A stretch of 64,000 nucleotides of DNA from Tanypteryx hageni (lineage: Eukaryota > Arthropoda > Insecta > Odonata > Petaluridae). Numbering within the stretch: position 1 is the first letter of the stretch; the number at the start of each line of letters is the position of its first letter. The position numbers and the translations under genes were made by a program. The DNA lies in NCBI GenBank assembly GCA_028673005.1, contig CM054116.1:79744572-79808571 (forward strand), given 5' to 3'. Shown in pieces: positions 33,486-47,870 of the stretch. Under the pieces are notes generated by a model, which ran no database searches, was not told the origin of the DNA, and saw only the letters and a program-made list of their open reading frames with translations.

Positions 33486-36305
33486 GCGCGGTCAAAGAAC
33501 TCTTCGTAATTGAACCTGTCAATTTTTAAACCAATCGCGTTCGATCGATTCCTGGCCGTATATGGCAAGAGCAAAGATTATCACTGCAAGGGAAATGAGG
33601 CGGGGATCATTATATTTTCATCGCGGGGATTTTTCACCCTTGCGTGCGTACCTCGAAAGAACCGGGTTTACATTATGTCCCAATCAATTTGGCGCGGGAA
33701 AATTATTTATTTCAATTTTCTCCTGATTGATAACTTATTTCTACAAACCAGGCCGTAATCATCTCCTTAAAGAAGAGGGCTAGTGAGATGTGTGCATATA
33801 ATCCTCAAACTTGTTTCTCGCTTACCATGTATTCGTTTTAAATTTAAGAGGGGGAACTTTTATTGAGTGGTTTTTCGGGAATAGTATTCTACTTGCAAAG
33901 TAGCTCAAACCCCACAGTTCTACTTGTATTTTAATGAAATATGGTTATTACCTTAGGATATGCAAGCTTAAAGTTAAATATATAAAAAATCAATTATGTT
34001 ATTTTCAAAATTCTTACTTAAAAATTTTACGTTCAATGTTTTAATAGCCCTTAGTTATAGTACATGTTCTGCTATTATTAAATAATCGATAAAAGTAACT
34101 TTTATTTCTTTAAGTGAGCCATTCGTTTACTTAAATTTTGGAAGTTATATATTTTCATATTTGTATTGGAAGTTATATATTTTAATATTTTTACTACCAA
34201 AGTTTGCTTGTAAAAATGTTTTAACCTATTTTAATTACAATTTGTTTGCTCCAACGTTGATTTGGCGAGTTGAACTTGGGTATTGTACCAGTTATACGAT
34301 CTAAGCTAATAATAGTCATAAAACTGTAATGTTAACTTTTAGTTTTCCATCGTAATTATCTTACTGATGACGACCATCTCGTATTTTAGTTTATAAAGTG
34401 GTTTTATGGATATAGGAATTATTTACATAATTTATTTGATACTATATGTTTGATCTATAATGTAGTTTTATTTTGAAAACGTTCATTAAGGGTGTAGCAT
34501 TAAAGTAACATTCTTAAATTGAACGAGAAAGCGGTAAAACGGCGTCTGGATAAATCTTGTGCCCTTAAATCCAAACAGTTGATTGCCGATTAATCTCCAT
34601 GTCATAGATTTAGAAATTATGGGGTTAATGGACATTAATATGTATAATGAGATAATTTCCATCCATAGCACACGCAAGATATAGGACGCGGGCTAATTTT
34701 TCCAACGATTCATCCATTAATCCCCGGCGAAAGATTATGACGACGAATCTCCAAATGAGCACTTAGTCGGTCCTAAATTCCTCATCACTCTACTTCAACC
34801 AACACACCCACGCGCCTTTCATCACTCAGCTTGCGGTCCATATCGCGGGATTAACCTTTCACTTCTGAACGAGACGAACTCGAAAAAGATCGATGGCTGC
34901 GATTTGCACGGTGCGTGGGAGCGCATTCGCAGGAATGAAGAATAATTTAGACTCCTCTCGATTCCATTAAAATTCACGAAAATATGCCAGCCTTCAAGCA
35001 ACGAACGGAATACTTCATGTTAAAAGATATGGTTGAAAGCTAAGGGCCGAAAGAGCTTTCTTTGTGGAGTTATGTTCGAGTCATTTGGAGATATCGTACA
35101 TCGGATAAAAGTATTTCCTTCATCGAAACGGTCGGTCGCCTATGGATAAGATATGAAGAATCGATCTCAACTGCCGTTGAGCGTTTGTTGTCAAACGAGA
35201 ATATTTTTCCACCCAGCATACTATCTCTCCTTTTAAGTTCCCGCCTCTACGTTTATTTTTTTCCCGCCATCGTCCCACCTTGTTGACTTTTCCTCCTTTT
35301 AAAAGAGGACGGATGCTTTTCTTGCGGGGAATCTGTTCTGTTACAAGCCGTCGCGCGTTACACGAAGTCGGCGATGCAAAAAGGGTCTCCTGAAATCACC
35401 TAGCCACCACGTAGTCGCTATTAGCGGTCGACTGGGGAACTAGGATTCTCCCGTCTTAAAGAGAGAGAGGCCGATTCGAACGATTCGGGGTGATTGACCG
35501 CCGCGTGGGAATCATTTGCGTGCTAATATCACGCGTGTAGATCAGAGGAAGTTTCTTGTTAAGTTTCTTATTAATTTCGCAGAAAGGATTCAGCTATCAA
35601 TGAAGTCCGGATCAAAATGTCGAGACAGCTTAATGCTTGACAAAAAGACAAAATGTTCGAAAGTTAGTCGCGCGCAAAAAAAATTATAGTTATCGATTTC
35701 CGAATTGTAACACCTTACGGTACAAAAACGTCACAAAAAAACTAATTTACACCGATATTATTTCTCTCGCTGTTAATCTGTAGTGAAACTATTTCACGGT
35801 TTTAATGTTATGAATTATGCTATTATTGCTGATTTTTTTAAATTTTTTTTAAAATCCCTTCCTAGCAAGCAATAAAGTTAATGCATTTTAACGGTAGTTT
35901 CGTCTGTATACTTACATCGTGATGCATCATTTGGAAAAAAATGTGATCGCTTGATTTTAACTCCTTTTATATCAAGTTAACTTAAATACTGAAATCGTTT
36001 TACTTATTATTGTTGCATTTAAAATATATATAATTTTGAAATCTCGGTTAAATACAGCTTCTAGCGTATATGTCACTTCGAAAGTAGCAGAATTGTTTGC
36101 TTGGGGGAAAAAACCATACAATCGAGATTCGGTACTTCGCGTGACGTAGCAGAAATAATCATCTCGTCCATATATCATGTCGTGCGCAAAAAATCGAAGA
36201 AAGAATTTTTACAGCCAGATAGCTTTCAAGGCGTGATATTCTAGGCATGTAGCTAATTGTCGGAAGCCCTCTTCGTGAGCATGGTGAAAGGGTGGAGTCA
36301 TGTGC
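33486..36305. other. No gene recognised; CpG-rich in 34730-35560
   Basis: 33820-34660 is very AT-rich and has a two-copy 28-bp direct repeat at about 34139-34196 (TTGGAAGTTATATATTTT). 34730-35560 is CpG-rich and unique, without a recognisable exon. Confidence 0.4.
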
Positions 36306-36422
36306 TATAGAATAACAGAAAGGAGAGAGAAAGAGTGAGAACGTTATCGTAACGGGGAGAGTTGGGGAAGGTATAGTGGGAGAGAAAGAGGGAAAAAGAG
36401 AAGGCGGCCAGGAAGTAGGAGA
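36306..36422 (+). repeat. Short polypurine tract
   Basis: GA-rich plus strand. A separate (GA)n run lies at 36647-36662. Overlapping frames are compositional. Confidence 0.75.
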
Positions 36423-39400
36423 ATAAAGACCGGGGCGCGAGCGGGTAAGTCGCTGGCAATTCGCGACAAAGGAAAATCCAGTTTCTATCCTCCCGACACA
36501 CAATAGAAATGTGCATTGTGCAAAGCCCTGCGCGACGTCCGTTCTTTCCGATCCGGGGTGGCGGGACACGAGTGGATTTCCTTATCTCGCCGTCTCATGA
36601 ACATGCATGCGGTCACTCTGGGAAATAATGAGGCCGAGTTTAAGCGGGAGAGAGAGAGAGAGGGACTTTGGCGGAGAAGAGACTGTTCGAGTAAATTGAA
36701 ATTTTTGCCTAGAGGAAATTGAATGAAGCCGTCCATGGCTGCGGCAGTTAGCATCCTAGTCGGCCAATTTAAAACCTTGTTTTTTGTTTAATTTAAAATC
36801 ATGGGAATACGGTGATATCGTTTCGTGAAATGCTAAAGAAATTTTCTCGTTCTCGCTAGTTTTATTGAGCAAATGAAACTATTTTTTTTAAAATTTCGTT
36901 TAATTTGCGTGGAGTTATAAAGTTTTAAGTTACCAAAAACGTACAGGCGTTTGAGGGTTTTTTTATGGGATATATCTTTAACTTTAATTTATTGATGCTT
37001 TATTTATATCTAATCAATCCGTTTATAGAATGAGGTTGGTTTATTGACAATTAGAAAAATACGCCAATTAATATTTTAAATTCTCCTATATAATGAGACA
37101 CCATCAAATTGGCATACGCTCTATGTTTTAGAATTAAAAAATTGCTACCATCCCCATGATATTTTGCTTAAAATTGATTATTGTTTTAAGATGAGAAACA
37201 CCAATGTTTTTCATTAAAATGCAGAATATGTTTTCTGAAGGACAGATATTTCTAGGGAAAAAATTGACACTTTTATCTTTAAGCGGATGCATTTTGAAAA
37301 CAAAACCGAGCAAGAGAAAAGTATCGCTTTGCGAAACGAGGCGTCGGTTTGAGTTGATCGTTCTTTGCCATCGGGGGGAGTGCGCGAAAGAAAGAAAGAG
37401 AGAGATATATGGTTGAAAAGTACGGAATGTTGAACGTACTCCTGTATATTTCCTCCCACAATCCATTTCGAGACGTTATGAGCCGTGAGGTTAAAACGAG
37501 CGAACTACGACGATAGGAATCCACTTTTCTACTACTTAAAAAAGGACAAAGTGAAAAAGCGAGAGAGAAACATTCGGTGTATCCCGCATATCCGTACAAG
37601 ACGCAAAGCTCTACAAAGACTCGACGCGCGGAAGAGAAAAAATTAGAAATTTTTGTTTCACTGCGGGAAAATAATGTATCGAACGAAGCAAACTTGAAGT
37701 TTGTGGTTTGAGATATGATTTTTCTTTAAGAAAGTTTATGGAATATCGGAAATTGAGTTATTTACGTTATTTCTTTTAGGACAGGAATTTAGCGAGGTTC
37801 ATTCACGATCTGCCGCAACTTTCACGTGCTATTCGTTCGTATCTGATGCCTAAGAAAGTTGAATTTGAATAAAAAAATTACAAACGATTAGTTTCAACCT
37901 ATAGCGTGTGATATTCCTTGAAATTAAAATCTAACGCTTCGTCAAAATACAATGAAAAATTATCATAATTATCCCAGTGTCAAATAAGTAACATAACTCT
38001 TTAAAATGCATGTTAAATAGCTCTTAGCTATATTTTTCATTACTGCTCAACGAAAATTTTTTTTATACTATTCACTTTATAAAAATCAAAATATTCAACT
38101 ATATCAATTAGTTGATGAAATATACTGACCCGATATACTTTCTGCTACTTGAAAGAAAAAACGGACTCGTCCATAAATTAAAGGGAAACATTTATTAAAT
38201 GTTTGTTACTTCTATCTATATCTGACACCAATCGCGTGGATGATAGTGGCCAAGTCTGCGATATCCGAGATGTTACAATATTTAAATGAAGATGCTCGAA
38301 TCGCCCCACAAATCGAGTCGTAAATATTAAAGAGCGATAGTATGAAGAAAAAAGTAAAATCTCTCCAACTCGGTTACGTCAGGTTTCATAGAAATATGGC
38401 CGCACTGATGGGTAATCGACTTAGAAGGGTTTTCTTTGTGAAGAGTTTCGCCGTATTTCGTTGCGAGCGCCCGTTGGACTACCTGCCTCCGATCAAGTTA
38501 GTTGGGATAATTTGATTACCCTCCCTCATTATTGTTCCCTTTGCTATACCTAATACCATGAAGAATACTTTCTTCCGTGTGACCGACCTCGTAAGGTAGT
38601 GGTGCTCAGCCCTTTACCTATGTCGCGTCATTTTACCATGGCAGAGCGGAGATAGACCGCTTTATTCTTAGCATGTGGTAAGCGTATATGTAATAAATTC
38701 AAAACCAACTTTTTACTCACAAATAAAACCAATCTAAGAACAACATAAAATTTTGAGGTTATTTTTTATACATCCCACATATTTTAACTGCGGAGAAATG
38801 AAATTTCCATTATTTGTTGAAAGCTCCAAGCGCATTTTTGAGAGGTGCATGCGCCAAAGTGTTAGGACACGTCGTAAGGTATTCTTTTATCTTAATCTTT
38901 CCCCCTCTTTGAACGATAAAAATATTAAATAAGGTCAACCCTATCAGCAATGGTTCTTCCAAGTATCTACTTGCTACTTACCTAGAAAGTCAAAGCTGAA
39001 AGATTTCGACGCTTATGGCAGAATTTAAGAAAGAGTCATTAAAAAAATCTTAGAGGTTATTTTTTTCTTCCGTTGTAATTAAACCATTTAATACTAATAA
39101 AAATAATTTTAATGTTTGGGTATCAGAAACTGTCGTTTAAACGAAATGTATTTTTTCGTATCTTTAGGTTGCATAGACTATAGCAAATGCCAATTTCGCC
39201 ACACGCTAATTGCAGCAAGGCATGCTTGTACTGAGAAAGTCATAGACTTTCCCGAAGATAAATTTATCATAGATACAAAAGTTATTTTGGCTAGAAAGCC
39301 TTTTCGGATTTAATCCATTTAATTCATTCTTTCACTTTCTTTCTGACTGTCAATCTCGCCTAAGTGACGTTCCCTCCGGTTTATCCCAACTGGAACCTAA

Positions 39401-40654
39401 ATTTCTATATTAAAATCCATATTTAAACAAACAAATAATCAATTTACGGTATATATTTAATTTCCTTCCTTTCAACTTTTGCCTGAAATTTTATCTCTCC
39501 TCTTTAAGGAAATCATATGGTTATACACAGACTTTGGGTGGACCAGCACTTATTTTAACAAATGGTCATACTGCAACAAATTAAAATTCATCAGCATCAG
39601 TTCGTTAGTCTTTAGTCAATTTTCTTTCTGTTTTAATTTTCACCTGATAAGAAAAAATAAGAAATAATTAAAGCAATTGCTTAGAAAGGTAATTAAAATA
39701 TTTAATAAACCGATATATAGCTGAAGTAAATAATAATCTAAAACATATATTAATGAGAATTCTGTCCTTCTTTCTGTGTGTTTGCACGTTTGCACAGTTG
39801 CAGCACATTTTTCATTTCTATTTTAACATCACTTAGAATTGCAACATAAATACGGGAATTGCACCAAACGACGCCTAAAAGAACGGGTATTTATTTTACA
39901 GCCATCGATTTTCAAATACGCGTCGAATAGTTCCACAAATTTGTTATTAACACGAAAATTTGGCTAAATTTTAGACGACAAAATTTCGTCATCGAGGGCG
40001 ACGGCATTGTTGCTGATCTAGTAAAATTACGTCTATATTTAAAAGCAATGACATGAACTTTGATATTGCATTTGAAATCAATTGTGAGAACTCTTCTTAT
40101 ATATTTTGAATGCGTTTTAATCGAAAGGGAAGAAATGATGGCTTAATTTGAACGATAGGTTTTTTTTACTGCAGTGCCATTTCTAAGGCGTGGAAAAAAT
40201 GCGAACGAACATACGACCGCTAATATTTTAATTAGCTTTTTGGTTAATTTACCTTGACGACGAAAGTATTTAGTATGTAGCTTTTTAATGCACACATTTT
40301 TTGTAATCACTATAAATGCACCGGCCGTGTCAAATATCTTGCTTAATTATCGAAAGAAATTAATCATATTCATTGTCAATATTAGCTTTAAACTGCCCAA
40401 TAAAATTTGCAAGCGTAAAGATACTTTTTAATGTCCGCGTGAAGTATCTTCCTATTTAAAATGTTGAGTTGCCCAACATTACAATGCATTGGAGTCGTCT
40501 CTGACTTAAATTTTTTACGCTACGTGTTTATTAGTTTTAAATTTACATAAACTTTTCACATTAATTTTCAATCGGTTTTTGTCCATCATAATTTTGCTTC
40601 ATTGCCACCTATTTATTAAATGTCGAAAAATCGGAAAAAATCAAATATAAACTT
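36423..40654. other. No gene recognised
   Basis: Long AT-rich stretch with moderate CpG at 36490-36720 and 37320-37630. Frames of 65-110 codons show no domain. GTAGTGGTGCTCAGCC at about 38596 resembles a hAT MITE end but is unpaired. Confidence 0.4.
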
Positions 40655-40800
40655 AAAATATGAGGGATGAGAATGGAAGAGAGACAAGGGGGAAGAATGG
40701 GAAGTGCCTTAAATTTAATATTTAATCCACGCATACCCGTCATATTGACGGCCTGTTGTACTAGTAGAAATAATTAAAATTTTAAAAAATTAATGCCTAT
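40655..40800 (+). repeat. Dispersed repeat including a purine segment, copy 1
   Basis: This aligns with the reverse complement of 61255-61410. The match runs from GGGATGAG(A/G)ATGGAAGAGA in the purine-rich part, through TTAATCCA(C/T)GCATACCC and CATATTGACGG, to TACTAGTA and AAATAA. So the purine tract is part of the repeat unit rather than an unrelated neighbour. Confidence 0.6.
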
Positions 40801-40861
40801 TGTTAAAATAAGTGTCATCCCTATGTGTCCTGACTTTTTGAATTCCCTAAGTAAATGTGGA

Positions 40862-41209
40862 TGTCCGCCAGAAAAGGGCCCACTTTGTCTATTCTAGTCT
40901 CGGAGATATCAGCCTTTTTTGAAAAAGAATAGAAAATATCGATGCATGTAACGATTTTCTGGTTTATTAAGAATGCCTGTATCGAGGAATTATATCCATA
41001 AGTGAAGTACGAATAGAAGTTATTTTTAATGTCGTGATTTTGGCTTCAGTTTTCTCAAAACACTGTTTTTAAATATTATCTTTAATATTCAATAAATATT
41101 TATTTTTCAACATAAGAGTATGATTTTTTTATTTTACTCGTAATTTATTACAGAATACCACTGCTTTTATAAGTCCATGCCAACAAAGTTTGCCCTTCTC
41201 TGGCGGACA
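40862..41209. mobile_element. Inverted-end DNA element, 0.35 kb
   Basis: The left end TGTCCGCCAGAAAAGGGC then ACTTTGT is matched by the reverse complement of the right end, TGTCCGCCAGAGAAGGGC then ACTTTGT (41178-41209). About 27 of 30 positions agree. The interior is AT-rich without a coding frame. The right end abuts a (TA)n microsatellite, which obscures any target duplication. Confidence 0.6.
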
Positions 41210-41218
41210 TATTTATAC

Positions 41219-41226
<8 letters not shown>

Positions 41227-41289
<63 letters not shown>
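41227..41289. repeat. (TA)n microsatellite, 63 bp
   Basis: Uninterrupted alternating TA, 17 bp past the end of an inverted-end element. TCTGTCCGTCCGTCCG follows shortly after at about 41321. Confidence 0.95.
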
Positions 41290-41292
<3 letters not shown>

Positions 41293-44079
41293 TCATACAT
41301 TATATACATAATATCCTTATTCTGTCCGTCCGTCCGCCGGAACGCTCTATATAAGTTCCCATAAGTAAACACTTAAAAAAACTTTTTTTTTCACTTGCAA
41401 GCTTTTTTGCAAAATTAAATTAAAAGTAATTGACTTACGATCTTTAGACGGGGAACATTTTAAATAAAAATAATCATTCTTATTCTTATCGTCGAAATTT
41501 ACCTTCGGTTCGAAGTACGAGAGAGAGAAGGCGCCCGAATTATTTATAATTAAAACCGTGTTTTTCATTAATTTTTTTTCAGTTAACTTCCTATTGAAAT
41601 TTTTGGTAATTAGCTATTTTTATAGTTATTGTCATGGTTTTTTGCAGTGCATCTTATAATTAACCTGAGTTATAAATTTGCATCGCATATATAAATCACA
41701 CAAAAAGCCATTCCTTGACATGCAGGCCTTTTTCGTTTACGTTTTAAAATATTTCAAGGATGAGGTATTTAACATAGTTATGCGAAGAGAAGAATTTAAA
41801 TCTCATTCGTAAATCTCCAAAAAATTACGTTTTAATACGATTTTTCACGTTTTCACGCATTTTACTTATATTGGACCACTGTTGTCCCAATTGTTGTATT
41901 CTATTCTTGGCCTCATAATAAATGCATCAATTTATTGCTTTAACACGGGTCAGACTTTTATACATGGGCATAACTTATTTACTGAATCCGTTAAGTAATT
42001 AGTGGGAGGAGTGAAAAGAGAATGGGAATGAGCAGAAACTGAGAAGGAGGACGTAGCATTTGTATAGGATTAAAAGGAGCTGCAGTACAAAAATAACAAT
42101 AATAAATTATTTTTTTTTATAAAAATGTCATACATACTATTAAATAATGCGCCATTGCCAAATGGTGGGAATTCATAAAACTAAATATAGGTCACGTAAT
42201 TTTTAATGGATTTCTTTAACTGATAATACAGCATATATTTCGAACCGAATTTCAAATAGGATTAAAAAACTAACATTTTATGACGTTATTTAAATTTATT
42301 TCAATAAAGCCAATTTTCTGAAAAAAAAATCAAAACTACTATATTTAGTTAAAAGACAATTGCGATCTTAAAATATAGTTAAAGTTCATTGCAGTTCATG
42401 TAAATATTTAAATCATAGTAAGTTACTGCACATTTTTCCTTTGATGGTAAATTGACAGTTCATTCACATTATATCATGTTTTTTACGAGTTAATAAGAGT
42501 AAAATAATTCATTGATAAAGTTAAATTCTATGTGTTTGAAATGACTTATAATTTGCTCAAATATTTCAAGTAAACTTCAGCTACTTCTTTATTCATTATA
42601 TCTTATTATTTCAATTTTTCTCTTATTTTCAGCAAATATTTGGATAATCATTTAGCCTCTCTACTAATAATTACTTAAACAATATAATTAAAACAAAGAT
42701 AACTTTCAAAAACACTAATTTGATTGTGCATAAAAGTCAAATCAGGTCATGGCATATCTTACTGATTTTTCATATCGAAATCATATATATTTGGAATACT
42801 TTTATGACAATCCCTCCATATTTGACGGGCAATTACGCTAGTATATATATAGTGTATGTGTTTAAATTTACGTATCTACGCCTTCACACATGCATTTGTG
42901 CTTGACTAAAACTTTTCTCTCCTCGGAAGCCATCAAGGAATTCTTTTCGTATATTCTCGAAGGTCGTTCCCCTGAAAGGCCATATTACCGAATTTCTTTT
43001 CAAACCGACCCAAATTCTGGAACGTCGGAAAATGTCATCTTTGCGGACGATCTTGTCGTGCGGCACTCCTCGTCTCTCTTGTGACATGGAATGGCTTTCA
43101 GAGGAGATTTCGCGTTCACGGTCCGTCGTGCAGAGGTAGTTATCGGAGGGCATCGGTGTCTTCACAAAATATCGGCAATTTATTCGGGACAGGATATTTT
43201 TTCACCCGAGAGCTTGTTGTATTATTTTTGTTGTCGACTTAAATATGCGTCGGAGGGAAGGAGTGGGGTCGATTGAAATTCAGCCTCATCGTCTGGTTGT
43301 TAGCATAATTGCTGCTTAAGCGATGTGTCCAGAACTCTTACCTTGGGGGCTGAAGGGTCTCTTGATAGATCCTAAATTTGAATTTTCGGTGGCGCGCAAT
43401 GGCTTTGCTATTAAGATGTCAGAAGATGATATTGAGAACGATAATTTCGCGGTTGACGTGCTTTTCTGTAATTTAAGAGTTAATAAAACACAGGTTCCAT
43501 TTTAGATAAATATATTAGATAAAAGCTATTGAATCGAATACAGGCCGAATAAACCGAATAGTTGAGTGAAACAACGCTGTCGTTAGGTTTTAACTTGGAA
43601 AATGATGACACATTTATCAGCAATGTATAACTTCTAAGAGAATAATGATCATAATATTAGTAATAAGATTTTATGTAGGATTAAAGTAGTATATGAGATT
43701 AATGTAGAAGTTTAGTTCATTCTAATGACATTAAAATAAAGATAAAAAGAACTTTGATTTCTCACTGGAACTAGAATTCCTCAATTTTTGGTATTTTTCT
43801 GGACCAAACTAATGCGTTATTAGCTCCTTTAGTCGTTTTTGTTAGAATTTTATGAAATTGTAGTTTTATCGTAACATTTCATCAATTCCTCAATAATATC
43901 AATTAAAGGTCCTGCTACTGCTCTCAAGTCGTTCCAACTTCGCTGCATTCCTTTTCGGTTTTTTATTTCTTAGAATTTATCCGTTCTACCCCTCTAACAC
44001 GCCCAAACTCATCGTCCCCAATTTTCCGACATATATTCATTATAAAGATTGCCTCGCCTACAAAACTATCATCGGAAGC
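41290..44079. other. No gene recognised
   Basis: AT-rich. The small purine patch at 42001-42060 and a copy of the TGACGGGC...CTAGTATA motif at 42819-42845 are the only repeats noted. Frames at 42884-43505 (60-93 codons) have no recognisable domain. Confidence 0.4.
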
Positions 44080-45030
44080 GTGACACTAATCTTTCTCTTC
44101 TCCTTTAAAACCACTCCCAATTTCGGAATCATTCTTCCACGTCTTCACCCCCTCCCTTTTAGTCCCTACCTCTTGCCAGTCTGGAAACTGCTCAATCGAT
44201 TAAAAGCACGACCTGCAGAAAATCCCATTACAACGGTATTTGTAACGACGCCACCGACAGATTGTTTTTCGCTACCAAATTTTCCTCCCAAACCTCGCGC
44301 ATTTGTTTTCATTTTTACACGCCATCCTCTCCCGTACTTCTTCTTTCACCCGAGCCTCGGTTCCATTCTGCCGTGTCCTTCCCTTCACCTTCCTATCCGT
44401 TCCACACCACTCTCTGGCTTCGCCTTAGCAATCTCTCTCACTTTTCTTTCCCGAGCTATCATATACACTTGTCTCGACTTTGTTTCTCTCTCTCTCCTTT
44501 CTCTTCAGCCACTTCCGTATTTCGCACGTTGTTTTTATCTTCCCTTATCCTCTTTCTGTTTCTTTTCTCACCCATCTCTCTGATTCTTCCGCATCTCTTT
44601 CTGCTGCGTCATGTTTACCTCCTACTTGCCAATTCCAAGGGAGAGTAGGGAAATTCTATGCTTTACCAAGCATCAAACCCGTATTCTCCATTCGTTTGGA
44701 GTATCAGCAAATATGCCTGTATATTCTCCATTCTTAGCTATTTTTATTCGGGTATATCCTCCCATGCATACAAAGTTTCCTCACATTTTCTTGCTTTATT
44801 TCTACTTATCTCCCTCGCCCTCTTCCGCTCTCTTTCCATCTTCCCACGCCTCTATATTTCCTTCCGCGTTTCCCATTTATATTCTAATACGTCTACCATA
44901 TTTTCTCTGCCGTTTTCTTCCTTTTATCCTTAATCCGCCCTCTTCCAATTCCCATCTCCCCATTTCTCTATAGCTTCCCGCCCTTCCTTTCTCTCATTCT
45001 ATTCACTCCCTCCCCTCCTTTTACTTTACG
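44080..45030 (+). repeat. Polypyrimidine tract, 0.95 kb, degenerate
   Basis: CT-rich with scattered purines. Several overlapping frames of 85-167 codons are Ser/Pro/Leu/Phe-rich and compositional. Just after it, about 45044-45085, AGAGAAAGTATTG faintly recalls the 0.7-kb element's 5' end; not called as a copy. Confidence 0.7.
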
Positions 45031-45584
45031 ATATGCGAGCATATAGAGAAAGTATTGCGATTGTGAAAATATTCTACTTCATGGTGTTGATGAATAAGCA
45101 GGTTTTCTGAGTCCGGAAAGGAGTTATGTCTGTTGTCAGTCGTCTTTGCGCACCTCGAGGGGATAAACAGTTTAACAGAAACTGATGAAATCTTGTTTTT
45201 CTTTATGGTATCATTCGGAATAGAAGCCTATATGAAATGAACCACGTGTCGAAAAAAATGAAAGGAAGTTTTTTGTGGCCGATGTTCACAAAATTTCGAT
45301 TTACTCAAAGATGCCGTAATTTATTTTCCTTAAAATTCGTAGTGTTATAGAGCTTGATGAGATAAACAATACTACTTGAGCTATATGTCTCAAAAAATAA
45401 GTATATAAAGTCCGTTGACATTATAAAGTAACGACCTGACACCAAGTTCTCTCCACAACAGCAACACGAGTTAAACTTCAAGAAAACAATCGACGCTCGT
45501 AAATATGTATTAATGTAAGCAGTGACGTTATTGAGCGGGTTAGAAGTGTACGGATATGAGAAATTTTATGGGATGTATGTTGCA

Positions 45585-45800
45585 TCTGTTTTTCTTTCGT
45601 TCTCCCTTTATTCTTCCATCTCCTCTTTTTCTTTTCCCTATCCTTTCTTTCCTCGCCCTGCTCCAAACTTTCCTCTCTGTCTTCCTCTCAAAATCCCATC
45701 CTCCTAACTTTTCACCGTCTTCTACTCCCGCGTGCCGCATGTTTCTTCCTCTGACCCTTCCCATCCCCATCCTCCTCCTCGACTAAGGTCTATCCGTTTT
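45585..45800 (+). repeat. Polypyrimidine tract, 0.2 kb
   Basis: CT-rich plus strand. It is followed by a moderately GC-rich stretch to 46140 and then by a G-rich stretch (46150-46480) of opposite polarity. Confidence 0.75.
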
Positions 45801-47579
45801 TTCCGCTCCATCCACGAGTGTCATTTAGGTATCCTTTCGTCCCTCTCCGTTCCCGCAAGCTCTTTCTTTTCCACAGGACGGCCTGGAATCCCTTTATTCC
45901 TGGTCAGTTCCTCCTTCAACTCAGTCTTATGCCATCCGTTCGCTCCTTTGTCTGCGCATTCCTGTGACGTCACGGGCTCTTCCTTCCCAGAAACCTGTCT
46001 CTTTAAGGGCAGTTTTCGCTTTAAGCGTATCCTCTCCTTTCTTCCCGCCGCTTTCTCCTGCGGCAAACTCCCCAACTTCGAGGGAGAATTTTCGAATTTT
46101 CCGAACTTCTTCTTGTGGCTGCTTGCTCCGTTCTAGTCCGCCTCGAAACGACCGTGGTGTCGTGAAGGGGAAGTGGGCAAGAGTGATTGCAGAGGAGGTG
46201 GAGAGGGGACGGGGCAGTTTTCGGTAAAAGGGCTGGAGGGGAGCCTAAAGGGGAAGAAGTACAAATTACTTTTTGCTGGAGGAGAGAGCGGGACAGACGT
46301 TGGTTGGCGGGAGGGGAGACGGTGAAGTGTGTGTAGTTTGAGAAAGTATTCGGAAGAGGGCCAGAGCAGGATGTGGAAAATGTAATACGCAGTTCGGATT
46401 TTGTCGGTGCAGGGATGGGGAGTTTGGGGTTGGTGGGGGTAGACGGCGGGATAAGGGGCAGTTGCGAATCGGGATGAGGCTTAGTGTTCCAGTGCTATGT
46501 CCTGGAAGAATCGTAAAAATACGGAAGAAGTCGCCTTTTCCAATAAGGTAATGTCTCAGTTATCCAACTCGCGTAAAAAGTTTTATCTGTTAATTTCCTC
46601 CGTTGCATAAACCTGTTTGAAGATGCTCGGAGATATCGAGAATATCTTTAAGGTTTGACCGGTTTCTGGAATATTAGTATCGTTGGATGAGGCTGTTTCA
46701 ATGATTTTAGCTGTTCTGCGAAAACTCTTGCCGTTAGCTGAACGTGCGTCGAGTGAGAAGTGTGTAGAAATCTAAATGTCCTTGGTTTTATGGGATTCGG
46801 GAGCTATAATCTTTAGCGATAGAATCTACGAAGTGAAATAAAATATTTAAAATTCTCAGTTTTAAAAGGCTTAGTGCAAATTATTATTTTTCTAGTTCTT
46901 ACCAATATTTGAGGCAAATTTTCTTTATTTTTTATTTAAAAACACAAAAAGTTTTGTTCGTCATCATGATATTTACAGAAATTCTTCGTGTTATTTAGGA
47001 TGAGTTCCACCTGTTTCATGCCGGAGACAATAAAGATGCCAGTAAATTACCATTTAAATATTTCGAGTAATTTTTATTTATTTGCCATCTCTTTTAAGTT
47101 TTTATAGTTACTCTCTTATCAAGCAATATGAGACGACGAACCGTTTTCGTTATGCATCTACGAAAATGTGACTTCTTATCTACACTAATTATTCACATTA
47201 TATAATATATTTTGGGAAATAGTAAATCTTTAGAATACACCTACAATGAATGCTTAAAACAAAAAAATGTTCTTTTTAAATTTATTTCCTAGCGTAAAGT
47301 GATGTCATTCTGGCGTATGGATTATTCTCTCATCGGACCAGTTATTGAGTTCGCATTCATTGCAGTTAACTCCACAAGAAAAACTCGATAATTCTATTTC
47401 TATTAATAAAATTCTTGACCGTGGCTTTAAAACACTTCATCACTGATCCAAATTCCTCTCATACGTTCTTATGTTAACTTCTCTCCTTAAATATGTTTGA
47501 AGATCATTACTAATATCTCTTCGTCTTATCGGAGTATATAGACACCTCTAGTGAATAAAAGCCGTTTTGAGAGAATAAA
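45801..47579. other. No gene recognised; G-rich in 46150-46480
   Basis: 46150-46480 has many GGGG and GGAGG runs on plus. The 134-codon plus frame at 45732-46136 has no domain. 46700-47570 is AT-rich. Confidence 0.4.
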
Positions 47580-47870
47580 TTATCGGAACAAGAGAGAAAG
47601 CAGGTGAAAAAGGATGGAATGAGGAGTAAATTGGTGGGAAGAGAATGTGAAGGAGGTACAGGGAAGTTGAAGAAGAGGGAGAGCGGAAAGGGAGAGAAAG
47701 AGAGGTATATATAGAGAGAGGACAGCGAGATTGGAGAAAGATTGAGAGGAGAAAGAGACGCAGTGTGAGAGAGATACAGAAAGATAAGCCGAAGTTTAGA
47801 GAGGGGAATAGGGCGTGGGAGAGAGAAGATGGGGAAAGGGATGGATAGGGAGGAAGGAAGAGGGTCCTCT
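47580..47870 (+). repeat. Polypurine tract, 0.29 kb
   Basis: GA-rich plus strand with AGAGAGAGGA and GAAAGATTGAGAGG words, ending at an open unique stretch. Confidence 0.85.

Noticed and set aside
38590..38640. hAT MITE end (GTAGTGGTGCTCAGCC)
   Set aside because: No partner inverted end or 8-bp target duplication was found.
45044..45085. Fourth copy of the 0.7-kb element's 5' end
   Set aside because: Only about 35 bp of loose similarity (AGAGAAAGTATTG) and none of the following blocks.
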